The notes beneath the pieces are model-generated. The model had not been told where the DNA came from. It saw only the letters and a list, made by a program, of their open reading frames with translations, and did not search any database. From Lumbricus terrestris (Eukaryota; Annelida; Clitellata; Crassiclitellata; Lumbricidae), in NCBI GenBank assembly GCA_949752735.1, contig OX457037.1, positions 68,881,755 through 68,945,754 on the forward strand: a DNA stretch of 64,000 nucleotides, given 5' to 3'. Position numbers and translations under genes: made by a program. Of the stretch, positions 51,087-56,837 are shown in pieces; the stretch's first letter is position 1; each line of letters begins with the position of its first letter.

Positions 51087-52163
51087 CCATGTCTGCTTTT
51101 CACTGCGTCTGATTCTCGCCGGTGTCTTTAAGTAGAAGACAGCTTAGTTCTGCCTTCGTCGTCAGAGGCGTTGTTTTATGTTTCATCCGTGAATGCTGTC
51201 TAGGTGGCGCCACGTGTCATATCCACACCAGACGGGATTAGAGTCCGCAGGCGTCTCTCCCTCTCTCCCCCGCTGGGACTGGATTGACTGGTCGTCGTCT
51301 GCTTTTCACGCTGCATGCTTCAAACAGAGGACGAAGCTAGTAATGCTCCTCTGAGATCTGTCGTTGCTGTGTTTTTGTCGCATTTCTATCAACTGGGGTT
51401 TGACGCTGCATGGAGGACACCTTACCTAGAGCAGCGTCGCATAACACAGCATACAAAACACGTTGAATATGTGTATGCATGTCTGTATGTACAATGTATG
51501 TATCCATGTATGTATATACGGATGCATGATGCATGCATGAAATGCTTGTAAGTATGCAGGTCTGTGCAAGACACTTGACAAGCATATGGCCGTCTGCATA
51601 TTTTTACAGGAGGGGCAGACCAATTTGCTAAAAACCAAGAAGCAGTAGGGAAACAAGGTGTAAATTATCCAGGGTGGACAACAAGTGCTCCATTTTACCC
51701 ATATATATTTTCGGTGTCAATAATATTATATACACATTGTGGTATACGCGGTGGCGTAAATAGCGGGCATGTTCGTTGTCTTGCAGCCGGAGGGTTGCGC
51801 GCTCGAATCCAAAGCCGCCTCGTAGGGGCCTTGGACAAGTCCTTCACTCACAATTGCTCAGCGCTTCGGCGTGAAATTCGTGAAATTCCGATTCAGTGTC
51901 CGCGCTGTTACAGTCGGAAGTGCTTCTGTGTAGCAATCTTGAAGGGACGCCATAACAAGTGCACTTACATGCAATGCCATGCATACATTAGTATTTGTAT
52001 GACGTGATTGGACCACTTACGACGTTGATGAGTTGTATCATGGCCATTCCAAACTTGACAAGAACTGTGTCGGAGAGATTCCTAACCGGTCGGATGAGAG
52101 GATTGTATCCATGGGCGAGGAACAGGTGTTCAATCAGCCTCAGCTCATCCGGACTCCCGAGTC
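10182..52163 (-). CDS. nicotinic acetylcholine receptor subunit, non-alpha type (7 exons; signal-peptide exon missing)
   Basis: Pentameric ligand-gated cation channel subunit of the plasma membrane. Exons in transcript order: 52163-52021, 45043-44999, 22134-22025, 20845-20665, 16000-15818, 15053-14493, 10364-10182, together 467 residues plus stop with consistent phases. Seen: an N-glycosylation sequon (NLS), loop D Trp in [13 protein letters not shown], loop [11 protein letters not shown] with Phe for the usual Tyr, the Cys-loop with 13 residues between cysteines ([15 protein letters not shown]), loop B Trp in GSWTFNG, M1 IIPC, M2 after GEK with Leu at 9' and Lys at 20', M3, a cytoplasmic loop of about 100 residues, MA helix and M4. 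Loop C has no adjacent Cys-Cys, so it is a non-alpha subunit that would need an alpha partner. Glu at -1' predicts cation selectivity. The exon 2/3/4 sizes (143/45/110) match the ancestral nAChR structure. The largest intron, 22.9 kb, holds a gene on the other strand. The donor after exon 3 is GA, not GT. Confidence 0.93.
10961..11137. mobile_element. short hAT-like MITE
   Basis: Ends AGTGGCGGCGCC and GCACCGCCACTG, and the body has GGGGGGGCTGAAATTTT and a TTTAGCCCCG segment. The body is similar to the element at 59502-59744. Target duplication not clear. Confidence 0.5.
11138..12240. other. nAChR last intron, unclassified
   Basis: No exon found. 11270-11640 contains GGCAAAGGGGGGAAGGCAAT and an open frame of 85 codons that I take to be part of a retroelement; family not recognised. 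Confidence 0.3.
12240..12740 (+). repeat. purine-rich tract
   Basis: About 500 bases that are strongly purine-biased (GGAAGAGGA type), intronic to the nAChR gene. The complementary strand gives Ser/Pro/Leu-rich spurious frames. Confidence 0.75.
12911..13904 (+). mobile_element. mariner-like element A, non-autonomous
   Basis: Long inverted ends from CGGTGTTCGGAAAAA to the matching TTTTTCCGAACACCG, extending through ACCTCTACTATTGC, AATTTATATTTACACATCA and GGCCAGATTTCATCA. The core keeps a transposase C-terminal remnant in plus orientation: [10 protein letters not shown], then a stop. The SPDLNPID motif is typical of Tc1/mariner DDE transposases. Internal parts are deleted. Confidence 0.75.
14008..14095. 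repeat. (TA)n-rich tract
   Basis: TATATA array with interruptions in the nAChR last intron. Confidence 0.85.
14493..15053 (-). CDS. nAChR exon 7 (M1-M3, cytoplasmic loop)
   Basis: 187 codons, phase 0 at both ends; acceptor TTTGCAG, donor GTATCC. Starts [13 protein letters not shown] (M1), then [20 protein letters not shown] (M2), [16 protein letters not shown] (M3), and the basic segment [18 protein letters not shown]. The loop ends with the MA helix [20 protein letters not shown]. Downstream open frame is intron. Confidence 0.96.
15300..15386 (+). mobile_element. 3' end of a retroposon (CTTGAAGGGACGCTATA family)
   Basis: GGGAGCGCCTCTGAG, CTTGAAGGGACGCTATATAA and an (AATTAC)n tail. The same 3' end appears inverted at 22560-22820 and 63795-64000 and, shorter, at 20532-20560. 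Confidence 0.6.
15690..15780. repeat. (GT)n microsatellite
   Basis: GT/GC dinucleotide array in the 764-bp intron 6 of the nAChR gene. Confidence 0.9.
15818..16000 (-). CDS. nAChR exon 6 (loop C region)
   Basis: Sixty-one codons, phase 0 at both ends; acceptor TGTCGCAG, donor GTCAGA. Starts [18 protein letters not shown] and ends IRRKTLFYT before M1. The position of the YxCC motif reads [12 protein letters not shown], so there are no vicinal cysteines; NYT there is a potential glycosylation sequon. Confidence 0.94.
16001..17168. other. nAChR intron 5, left part
   Basis: Unique-looking AT-rich intron. No exon or element ends recognised. Confidence 0.5.
17177..18113. mobile_element. hAT-type non-autonomous element (TAGGGCTGTT ends)
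   Basis: 937 bp with ends TAGGGCTGTTGATT and AATCGAACAGCCCTA, flanked by a perfect 8-bp duplication GTTTAAAG (17169-17176, 18114-18121). Subterminal regions are rich in TTAATCGCGTTAACGCG. The 8-bp duplication and TAGGG start fit the hAT superfamily. No transposase. An inverted homologous copy lies at 46814-49557. Confidence 0.9.
18735..19200 (+). repeat. GGA/GAA purine tracts with (TA)n between
   Basis: Two GGAGGA tracts (18735-18850 and 19080-19195) flank TA dinucleotide runs at 18980-19045. Glu-rich open frames here are low complexity. Confidence 0.85.
19806..19860 (+). repeat. 55-bp direct duplication, copy 1
   Basis: Near-identical to 20572-20625 (GAGACAACAGCTGAG..., ACAATAAAACAATTGTGATG). 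Both lie in nAChR intron 5. Confidence 0.8.
19905..20090. repeat. (ATCC)n / (AATC)n microsatellite
   Basis: Tetranucleotide runs of CATC and CAAT types. Confidence 0.9.
20665..20845 (-). CDS. nAChR exon 5 (Cys-loop, loop B)
   Basis: Starts with one base completing Asn, giving [11 protein letters not shown]. Includes [11 protein letters not shown], the Cys-loop [15 protein letters not shown] and GSWTFNGDQ. Donor GTATGA. The acceptor CAG lies at the very edge of a TGTGTCATG minisatellite. The trailing cysteine-rich frame upstream is a translation of that array. Confidence 0.95.
20850..21010. repeat. minisatellite, GCATGACACACAT unit
   Basis: About 11-13 units of 11-13 bases. The array starts within ten bases of the splice acceptor of nAChR exon 5. 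Confidence 0.92.
21396..21531. repeat. minisatellite, 12-bp unit GGTGACGTCGGT
   Basis: About 11 near-perfect tandem copies, each with TGACGTCG, a CRE-like core. Located in nAChR intron 4, about 550 bases from exon 5. Confidence 0.95.
22025..22134 (-). CDS. nAChR exon 4 (110 nt, loop A)
   Basis: Exactly 110 nt, as in vertebrate nAChR genes. Acceptor GTGTTTTTTAG, donor GTAAGC, ends phase 2. Encodes [16 protein letters not shown] and [11 protein letters not shown]. The loop A Tyr of WxPDxxLYN is Phe. Confidence 0.95.
22560..23035 (-). mobile_element. retroposon copy with (ATTC)n tail
   Basis: On the minus strand the 3' end reads through GGGAGCGCCTCTGAG and GAGGCGCTATATAAATGC into (GAAT)n at 22582-22645. 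The body shares a segment with 63795-64000 (TTCCAG...ACCACCGAGAAAGCACGGTT here). Protein-coding capacity not seen. Confidence 0.6.
23523..23786. mobile_element. hAT-like MITE
   Basis: Ends CAGCGGCGTATAC and GGCTACGCCACTG. The flanking 8 bp match at only five positions, so it is old or the boundary is off. Near the right end lies AGGAAGGGCATCCGGCC, a segment also known from LINEs. Confidence 0.45.
24353..24476 (+). CDS. propeller-like gene exon 1 (signal peptide)
   Basis: ATG in the context GAGAAATGA, 41 codons plus one base. Hydrophobic core [15 protein letters not shown], then acidic [12 protein letters not shown]. Donor GTATAG at 24477. The open frame runs on only by intron read-through. 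Confidence 0.6.
24353..28874 (+). CDS. secreted propeller-like (NHL/TolB-type repeat) protein, two exons
   Basis: Exon 1 is 24353-24476 and exon 2 is 28081-28874; the GTATAG donor, the TTTTTCAG acceptor and phase 1 agree, giving 305 residues. Exon 1 encodes a signal peptide ([20 protein letters not shown]) and an acidic segment. Exon 2 continues [18 protein letters not shown] and then carries repeats with strand-like units such as [38 protein letters not shown] and [11 protein letters not shown]. It resembles a family of secreted propeller-like proteins of marine invertebrates that I know only as hypothetical proteins; no activity is known to me. The last 75 residues or so do not continue the repeat pattern, so the copy may be 3'-truncated or differently spliced. 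The gene lies in the nAChR intron 3 on the opposite strand. Its own intron carries a 2.9-kb transposon. Confidence 0.62.
25830..27345. mobile_element. insertion with CCCGGCGTTGCCCGGG hairpin, nested in the CAGTG element
   Basis: Begins with (TA)n and AGCTGAATTACCCGGCGTTG and ends near TTTATAAGTATAGATAA. It interrupts the host element relative to the other copy at 47295. The CCCGG...CCGGG hairpin repeat is common in invertebrate retroelements (I suspect Penelope-like), but no coding sequence supports a class. It contains (AATC)n at 26020-26040, an (ACTAA)n-like run near 26345 and a 27-bp perfect duplication at 26945-26998. Confidence 0.5.
27482..27619. mobile_element. hAT-type MITE, 138 bp, nested
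   Basis: Ends CAGGGTGAGAATTG and CAATTCTTGCACTG with a perfect 8-bp duplication GTCATCTC (27474-27481, 27620-27627). It sits inside the CAGTG element. Confidence 0.85.
28081..28874 (+). CDS. propeller-like gene exon 2
   Basis: Acceptor TTGCTTTTTCAG at 28069-28080. The frame is open from the acceptor, 18 codons before the first ATG at 28137, which supports splicing over initiation there. The stop codon at 28872-28874 lies inside AATAAA. Confidence 0.68.
28870..28875 (+). terminator. poly(A) signal overlapping the stop codon
   Basis: AATAAA whose bases 3-5 are the TAA stop of the propeller-like gene. If used, the 3' UTR is only a few tens of bases. Confidence 0.45.
28975..29190 (-). mobile_element. 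MITE-like repeat with GGGCGGAGTTTGGTTTC
   Basis: Minus-strand sequence GGGCGGAGTTTGGTTTC, GTTCTTGGA and a GGGGGCTAAAA block. It matches the repeat at 37835-38145. Ends are not defined. Confidence 0.45.
29577..29734. mobile_element. hAT-like MITE, 158 bp
   Basis: Ends CAGGGACGTAACTAG and CTAGTTACGGCCCTG, flanked by GCCACAGC and GCCATAGC, an 8-bp duplication with one mismatch. Confidence 0.8.
29743..30213. other. nAChR intron 3, nothing recognised
   Basis: No coding signal, element ends or repeats recognised beyond a TAGGCCTA octamer at about 30131. Confidence 0.5.
30214..30661. mobile_element. inverted-repeat element, CCGGTG(T/A)CACGAAA ends
   Basis: 448 bp with inverted ends of about 27 bases, CCGGTGACACGAAACGG at the left and CGTGACACCGG at the right. 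CCGG stands at both outer edges; no clear longer target duplication. The body is AT-rich. Superfamily not assigned. Confidence 0.7.
31090..32425 (-). mobile_element. mariner-like element B with transposase remnant
   Basis: Shares long subterminal sequence with element A (GGCCAGATTTCATCA, CCACCCACCGTTTTTTGACG, repeated on both sides). The right end is TTTTTTAGCCCACCCTGTA. Minus-strand frames give a Tc1/mariner transposase C-terminal part: SPDLNPID, then after a one-base shift [20 protein letters not shown] and [20 protein letters not shown] with a stop near 31333. The left terminus is not clear. Confidence 0.7.
32498..32625. repeat. (TA)n-rich tract
   Basis: TATATA runs with interruptions. 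Confidence 0.85.
32850..33200 (+). repeat. purine-rich (GAA/GGA)n tract
   Basis: About 350 bases almost pure A/G on the plus strand. Lys/Glu-rich frames here are low complexity. Confidence 0.85.
33778..34249. mobile_element. inverted-repeat element with GTCGTATCTG subterminal motifs
   Basis: 472 bp. Ends CGATGGCTTAGAGCACAGAC and its complement, flanked by a 4-bp duplication CTAT (33774-33777, 34250-34253). The motif CGTCGTATCTGCA or its complement recurs six to eight times inside. Superfamily unknown. Confidence 0.75.
34254..34620. other. nAChR intron 3, nothing recognised
   Basis: No coding signal or element ends. Confidence 0.4.
34625..34925. repeat. (ATAC)n microsatellite
   Basis: Tetranucleotide array, purest at 34690-34830, same unit as 8411-8846. 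Confidence 0.96.
34930..35980. other. nAChR intron 3, nothing recognised
   Basis: Includes a GC-richer stretch at 35740-35960 with an open frame of about 127 codons and no recognisable domain. I do not call a gene there. Confidence 0.35.
35985..36038. other. 54-nt near-perfect hairpin
   Basis: AGCCATAGACTACACGTG pairs with CATGTGTGGTCTATGGCT through a TATATA stem, about 24 consecutive pairs with three wobbles and a short loop. Could be a palindromic transposon remnant or a small-RNA-like fold. Confidence 0.7.
36040..36105. repeat. (TATG/TA)n tract
   Basis: TATATGTATA repeats directly after the hairpin. Confidence 0.8.
36633..37190. mobile_element. inverted-repeat element, GGTTAAACCGTAG ends
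   Basis: 558 bp. Inverted ends GGTTAAACCGTAGTTTAGGC; the segment GTTTAGGCTGATAAATTA is present twice at each end. The interior has about eight spaced copies of CCAGCTTCCATTTC. Flanks share AAGCAG (AAGCAGCC against AAGCAGGG), possibly a decayed 8-bp duplication. Confidence 0.75.
37418..37530 (+). mobile_element. tRNA-derived SINE, 5' part
   Basis: A-box-like TAGCTGATTTGG and B-box-like GGATTCAAACC, followed by AAGTCCTTCGTTCAC. The last matches the conserved core (AAGTCCTTCACTC) of the SINEs at 51739 and 56838. Confidence 0.55.
37835..38145 (+). mobile_element. MITE-like repeat with GGGCGGAGTTTGGTTTC
   Basis: Related to 28975-29190 in the opposite orientation: GGGCGGAGTTTGGTTTC, GTTCTTGGAGGGGCTAAA. 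It ends around GGGGGCTAAACCCGGG. Confidence 0.45.
38286..38710. mobile_element. hAT-type MITE, 425 bp, copy 1
   Basis: Ends CAGTGGCGTAGCCAG and GTAGTTACGCCACTG with a perfect 8-bp duplication TTCGTCTA (38278-38285, 38711-38718). Near-identical inverted copy at 62087-62510. Confidence 0.92.
38960..39012 (+). repeat. retroposon 3' end with (ATTACG)n tail
   Basis: AGCGCTTTATAAACTTGAGG followed by TTTACGATTACGATTAC, the complement of the 9684 tail. Confidence 0.5.
39097..40832. mobile_element. hAT-type element, CAGAGCCGTTTTAAGG ends, with nested elements
   Basis: Ends CAGAGCCGTTTTAAGG and CCTTAAAACGGCCCTG with a perfect 8-bp duplication TCGCGTGT (39089-39096, 40833-40840). Its middle, about 39300-40740, is homologous to the CAGTG-ended elements (GAGTATA-TTTACTG-TAATATTTGTA, GCTGCCATTACAATGTGG), and a Harbinger-like MITE sits inside that part. 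Confidence 0.85.
39917..40350. mobile_element. PIF/Harbinger-like MITE, 434 bp
   Basis: Ends GGGGCCGTCCATAAAGTACG and CGTACTTTATGGACGGCCCC with 3-bp TTA duplications (39914-39916, 40351-40353). A TTA target duplication is typical of PIF/Harbinger elements. No coding capacity. Confidence 0.8.
41040..41430 (+). repeat. purine-rich tract
   Basis: GGGAAAGAGAGAGAGG-type sequence with strong strand asymmetry. The Ser/Pro/Leu-rich minus-strand frame over it is not credible as a gene. Confidence 0.8.
42190..42920 (+). repeat. degenerate tandem array with ATTGTTACGTCA motif
   Basis: About nine units of irregular length (50-200 bases), each with ATTGTTACGTCATTTCAAT or a variant near 42213, 42415, 42479, 42541, 42593, 42651, 42730, 42791 and 42868. 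Several also carry TTATGGAGCACG and TAATTTTAAATT. Confidence 0.8.
43078..43245. repeat. (TTA)n microsatellite
   Basis: Almost pure TTA array, followed by pyrimidine-rich CTTCTT sequence to about 43300. Confidence 0.97.
43250..44250. other. nAChR intron 3, nothing recognised
   Basis: Pyrimidine-rich beginning, then AT-rich unique sequence. No exon or element ends seen. Confidence 0.45.
44255..44332. repeat. (GT)n microsatellite
   Basis: Uninterrupted GT dinucleotide array of more than 60 bases. Confidence 0.97.
44516..44752. repeat. (GTAT)n microsatellite
   Basis: Nearly pure tetranucleotide array, the complement of the ATAC arrays at 8411 and 34625. It lies about 250 bases from the nAChR exon 3 donor, within intron 3. 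Confidence 0.97.
44999..45043 (-). CDS. nAChR exon 3 (45 nt) with a GA donor
   Basis: Fifteen codons [15 protein letters not shown] preceded by a good acceptor (TTTTTATTTGGACAG). Length and sequence match the invariant 45-nt exon 3 of nAChR genes (compare DEKNQ...NIWLQM in alpha-7). Joining to exon 4 gives [15 protein letters not shown], an uninterrupted loop D. The six bases after the exon are GAAAGC instead of a GT donor. No alternative GT nearby keeps phase 0 and family length. Confidence 0.88.
45050..46805. other. nAChR intron 2, nothing recognised
   Basis: Two minus-strand open frames of 84 and 66 codons (45456-45710, 45854-46054) show no domain or splice pattern that I recognise. They are treated as chance. 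Confidence 0.4.
47295..49131. mobile_element. CAGTGTTTAATCTAG-ended transposon, copy 2, nested in hAT copy 2
   Basis: 1837 bp with ends CAGTGTTTAATCTAG and CTAGATTAAACACTG, flanked by a perfect 9-bp duplication CCTAGTAGG (47286-47294, 49132-49140). Carries an expanded internal tandem array at about 48200-48990. Confidence 0.88.
48200..48990. repeat. 86-bp tandem repeats inside the CAGTG element
   Basis: Eight or nine copies of a unit of about 86 bp containing AAAGTACAGCTATTTTGTTA and TGCCATTGCAATGTGG. The other CAGTG copy has one or two units at the matching place. Confidence 0.88.
49566..50400. other. nAChR intron 2, nothing recognised
   Basis: A minus-strand frame of 116 codons (49833-50183) has no recognisable domain. 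No element ends. Confidence 0.4.
50401..50540. repeat. (TA)n microsatellite
   Basis: Pure TA to about 50463, then TATAAA-rich sequence. Confidence 0.95.
50605..51110 (+). repeat. pyrimidine-rich (CTGTCT)n tract
   Basis: CTGTCTCT and CTCCCT runs over 500 bases. Confidence 0.9.
51739..51965 (+). mobile_element. tRNA-derived SINE, copy 1
   Basis: tRNA-like head (CGGTGGCGTAAATAGCGG and B-box-like GCTCGAATCC), core AAGTCCTTCACTC-CAATTGCTCAGCGCTTCGG, TGTCCGCGCTGT, and 3' CTTGAAGGGACGCCATAACA. It ends about 55 bases from the nAChR exon 2 donor. Confidence 0.7.
52021..52163 (-). CDS. nAChR exon 2 (N-terminal helix, start of ligand-binding domain)
   Basis: Acceptor GGCTTAG, donor GTAAGT. Two bases complete a split codon, then 47 codons beginning [14 protein letters not shown] (N-terminal helix) and ending MIQLINV, the standard end of this exon. 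NLS is a sequon in [10 protein letters not shown]. The preceding exon must end in phase 1 and should carry the signal peptide; it was not recognised. Confidence 0.93.
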
Positions 52164-52169
52164 CTAAGC

Positions 52170-52913
52170 CACGAGAACATAACAATAAACATTGTAGCCA
52201 GCAACACGTGCAGAAAAATGTGCACTAATCTTATACTCTTAACTTACAAAATGGTCTCTAAGTAAATAAATACTATTTTACTTGCGCAAAACTGAAAGAT
52301 TTTCCATTACATTAGCCTACATGCGAGATTAATTGTTTTCATTTAGTCAGTAGAAAAAGCGAACAATATTAGAAACAGTGAAACGGTAATGGAGAGCATT
52401 GGCCCTCGATGATTCGAGGGTGCTTAGAAAATGAAGCTGCTTACTCTATACTGCGTTTATACGTACCTACGCAACTGCGCATGACTGGCGCTCAGTTCTC
52501 TATATACGGCACTGGACTAGCGGTATGAAGCCGGTTTATGGTTGAACTTAAAACTATTATAACAGCTCTGATATCGGAGCAGTCCTTTTTTACTATATAT
52601 AGCATTATCGCAATTTGTACATGGGAACATTAGAGGGTTAAAGTGTCTCATTTTAAATTAGCCCCATATCGTCTCTGCATGGACTTAAATGACAATGGAT
52701 GCATGGTTAGACCTACAATCCTACATAGAACGTAGATTCAATTCCTGTTCTCTGCACGCCATGCCTAAAACTGGAACTGTTATTGAAATGGTTTTCTTCT
52801 GTTGTCGTATCACAGTAAGCTTATTAGTAGATGGTGACAGTTTCTTTTTGCATGTGTCCTGCTCAATATAATTATATTGGCCTATTCTATATAGTATACA
52901 ATTATGTATAATT

Positions 52914-52944
<31 letters not shown>

Positions 52945-53240
52945 TATAGACTATATATTTCTCTCTGTGTTCTTTCTGCTTAGTCACAGATATCACTTCT
53001 TTCTCGGTGTATACGTAAAACTCTCTGTTTTAAGTTTATTGCATTCATATGTTACGCTGACATATGACTGACGAGCTGCAGTGATGACAATATGCAGTTT
53101 TTATCAGGAATGAATGACCGGAAGCAGGGTGTATTCTGGGTACTGACCGGAATGAAGGAGTTGTTCTGTGCAGCGGAAAGTGGAAGCGACGAAGGCAAAC
53201 CGGAAGAGGAAGCCATCCGACATAATTACTCGAAGAAGAC
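52170..53240. other. upstream of nAChR exon 2, nothing recognised
   Basis: Should belong to nAChR intron 1. (TA)n at 52917-52945. No signal-peptide exon recognised. Confidence 0.4.
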
Positions 53241-53247
53241 TCCGACG

Positions 53248-53365
53248 TGTGTGTGTGCGTGTGTGTACGTGTGTGTGCGTGTGTGTGTGTGTGTGAGTGC
53301 GTGTGTATGTGTGCGTGTGTGTGTGTATGTGTGCGTGTGTATGTGCGTGTGTGTGTGTGTGTGGC
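53248..53365. repeat. (GT)n microsatellite
   Basis: GT array interrupted by GC and AT steps. Confidence 0.92.
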
Positions 53366-54383
53366 TCAGCGACTGCACGGAAACGATTCCTAAAATAATA
53401 AAGACATTTCGATCGTCTGCTTCGACGGATACCATAGCAACGGACAGCGAACGAATCCCGATGCATAAATGTCGTTAGCAACTGTTACACATGAAACGCC
53501 GCCAGGAAAACGGATCCAAATGACACAAATCAGTTTCTGCTTCACGTGAGAAACAAGGATCAACCGGAAAAAACTTTATGGAGCGTCATTGTTACATGTA
53601 GCGGCTCCAACGTACAGAAATTATTGAAGGTTAAAGGCGGATTTTTATCCCATCATGATCCAGTTCTAATATTCAAATAATTGAAGGCGTCGAGTATAGG
53701 CTTCCAATAATCCTACGGCACCTCCAATAATTGTTTCTTTTCCTAGGACGACAAATGGCTGTTCTTAAGGAACTCAGACAAGACTAGTGCACGTTCCATT
53801 TTTTATGTAGGAATTCTTGAAATCTTGAATATCTTTAAACCACAACAGTCATAGAGTCTAAATAAATAAAGGTTGTTTTATTGTAGGGACCATGCATTGT
53901 AGACCATTGTGCCTATCATTATTTATAAACCGCATTCACGGTTCGCACATTAAGTCAGAGGCGGTTTCTCTGCGAAAGACTCAAAGAAAATAAAGTGGTC
54001 TGGAGACAGCCTAAACGGACATGTGGGGTGTTAGTTAATTGCAAAGAATGTGAAGTTAGAGAGAGAGGGGGAGCTGATTCTATACGTTACCCGTAGGCCT
54101 AATTACCCTCCAGCCTGTGAACCTCTCAAACCCTCAGAATAAATACAAATGTATTTCATCTGAGCCACTTACTATAACACCATTATTTTTGTCTTTATCG
54201 GTCTGTCTATTTTGCTGTCTGTCTGTACGTCACTGTCTCTCTGTCTCTCTGTCTTTAGATTAGGATTTCTACATAGCATTATATGCCTATTGCTTTTGAT
54301 AACTGGTGCTGCATAGATTTCAAGGTCATAATCACATTTAGCGCAGTAATAGGATATCTTTAGGCCTACATGTAGATGCTCTG

Positions 54384-54690
54384 CAGAATCGTAATCGCCC
54401 AACTTCTAAAGCGCGATTCGAAAGCCAAGCGCGAGGCCCCAGCTTATTCGCGAGCGCTTTAGTAAAAAGGCTTGTTGTGGTCCGGGTCCAATTACCATAG
54501 GATCAGAGTGGGCGGAACAGTTACTAAGGCGGGTGTCGTCTGGATCGGGAATTGGAGGGTGGAGGATCAGATGAGACAGGGTAGGAGTTCTTGAAAAGGT
54601 GTGACTTCAATTTCGAATGAAAAGCCCGAGGTGTGGTGGATAGAGAAACCCGAGGAAGGTTATTGTGTGTGATTAGCAATGATGGTATAT
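54384..54690 (-). mobile_element. retroposon copy, (TTACGA)n-tailed family
   Basis: Homologous to 9684-9905 and longer: tail AATCGTAATCG, then CCAACTTCTAAAGCGCG, AAAGCCAAGCGCGAGG and GATGAGACAGGGTAGGAG. Confidence 0.65.
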
Positions 54691-54841
54691 GTTGAAAACA
54701 GAAGTTCAACATATTAAATTAAATAAACGAGTTTTGTTTTCTATTATATTTTATTGAATGTATTATTGGACATAATTCTATAATAATGAAAAATAGAATT
54801 TGATTGATTACCAACCGGTGGTCGACTCTTATCTTCTTCTT

Positions 54842-55560
54842 CCTCGTCGTCGTCGTCGTCGTCGTCGTCGTTAAACCCGACCCCAGAGAGCAGCACCAGC
54901 TCCACCTATCGGTCGACGACTTCTGCGTTCAGAGCAGCGATCGACAGAGACCGTGTCATCGTTGTTCCATCGCCATCCCACGAGTCCCACTTCCATCGAT
55001 ATCCAGCAACGCCGGGGAACGCTATTCGCCGCACCTACCACTCTGATGCTTCCTCCGACTGTAGTGCGGCCGGTTAAGGCGACCGATGCCACCGACGCGA
55101 AGACCGTTTAAGCCCTGAACGAAGGCGGTCTACATTCGATCCATCGATGTTGTAGGGGTCCGCTCGCCCGCCCGCCAGCCCGCCACTCCCTTCGACCGTC
55201 GCTGGCCGACAGATCGACCGATCGACCGAGGGAGCGATCGAGTCCGGCGATGGCGTCGGTGGTGGAGGCGATGGAGGCCGTGCTGCTGGTGGTGGTGCTG
55301 GTGGTGGTGGTTGTGTTGGTGGTGGTGGTGCTGGTGGTGGTGGTATCGGTGGTGGTGGTGGTGCTGGTGGTGGTGGTGCTGGTGGTGGTGCTGCTGGTGG
55401 TAGTGGTGGTGGTGGTGGTGGTGGTGGTGGTGGTGGTGGTGGTGGTGGTGGTGGTGGTGGTGGTGGTGGTGGTGGTGGTGGTGGTGGTGGTGGTGGTGGT
55501 GGTGGTGGTGGTGGTGGTGGTGGTGGTGGCCGAGTCTTCTTATCCGGTCGGCGTTTGTGT
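54842..55560. repeat. CpG-rich patch with (CGT)n and (GGT)n arrays
   Basis: (CGT)n at 54842-54871, then about 350 bases with unusually many CpG and CGATCGACCG steps, then (GGT)n at 55256-55529. The minus-strand frame gives a 166-residue proline-rich product that is mostly the GGT array. Could be a promoter-like region; no transcript evidence. Confidence 0.6.
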
Positions 55561-55649
55561 CTTGTCAGCCGCACCGACTAATGTCCTCCCGTCTACGGTT
55601 CACTGCTTTTATCAGTCTAAAGTCTTCTATTCATCTCTCCCTCACTAGA

Positions 55650-56076
55650 CTGCACGTATGTCTCTGTCTCTGCCTCTGTCAGTGTCCTACTGTCTGTCTC
55701 TGTCTCTCTCTCTGCTGTTTGTCTGTGTCTGCCTACATTTATATATGTTATATGTGCACCTCATTCTCTTTGTCACTCTATATCTCTCTCTAGTCTCTAT
55801 TTGTCTGTCTGTCTCTGTCATTGTCTGTCTGTCTCTCTCGCTCTCTCTGTTTATCTCTGTATCTCTTTCTCTCTCTGTTTGCATGTCTGTCTTTCGTTCT
55901 GCCTGCCTGTTTGTCTGTCTTTCTGTCTGCCTGTCTGTCTGCCTGTTTGTCTGTAAGACTATCTCTGTCTCTCTGTCTCTCTCTGTCTCTATCTGTGTGT
56001 CTCTATCTATGGCTCTCTCTTTCTCTCTCTGTCAGACACCCGGTCTTTAATATCTCTGTCTCTGTCTCTGTCTCTG

Positions 56077-56132
<56 letters not shown>

Positions 56133-56200
56133 TCTGTCTCTCTCTCTCTCTGTCTCTGTCTGTCTGTCTGTCTGTCTCTCTCTCAAATTCCGAGTGTTTA
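55650..56200 (+). repeat. pyrimidine-rich (CTGTCT)n tract
   Basis: CTGTCTGT and TCTCTC arrays; arginine/glutamate-rich minus frames are low complexity. Confidence 0.92.
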
Positions 56201-56837
56201 TTCTCTCTCTGGGTCCATCTCTCAGTCCACTTGTCTTGTCTATTCCTCCATCCGTACTTCCTCGATATGTACATGTCTCCATCCATTTCTCCAACCATCT
56301 ATCGTTCCGTGCAATCTTTCCTCTCCGTCAATCCGTATGTCCGGTTGTTCATCGTAGTACAAACGTCTGTATATATACCGTTATTTATTGTCTATTAGGG
56401 TGGTCGTTAGAAATGAAAGTGTGAATCTACTGTTCTCCAAGTTTCCATTTGGTGCCACTCCATCCAGATATATCACACAAAAAGTTGCATGAGAAAATAT
56501 TAATATTTAGGACTTGCACAACACCATCAAAGTTTTACCATGTATCAATGAAGCGAAAACTCGAACATTAAGCATAATGACTGTAGTCAACCATGTGTCT
56601 TCAGACCAGAAGTCATTACAATGCAACTATATTATTGCTTGCCTGATTATTAATGATTACGCTGCTTGGTGATTAAAATTGCAATCGTTATTATTGATGC
56701 CGAGGCACTTAATCAATGTCAATGTGACCTTGAAGGTTTTACGGCACTCTCCTTTGCTCGCGACGCGAACGAGTTGTGATGCTCTTCTATAACTTGTGAT
56801 AGAAATTGTTTGGTCCTTCATTATTATATTTATTTAG

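Noticed and set aside
55074..55574. Proline-rich 166-codon minus frame
   Set aside because: Most of it is the (GGT)n array read as Pro; flanks show no domain. Kept only as part of the CpG-rich patch.
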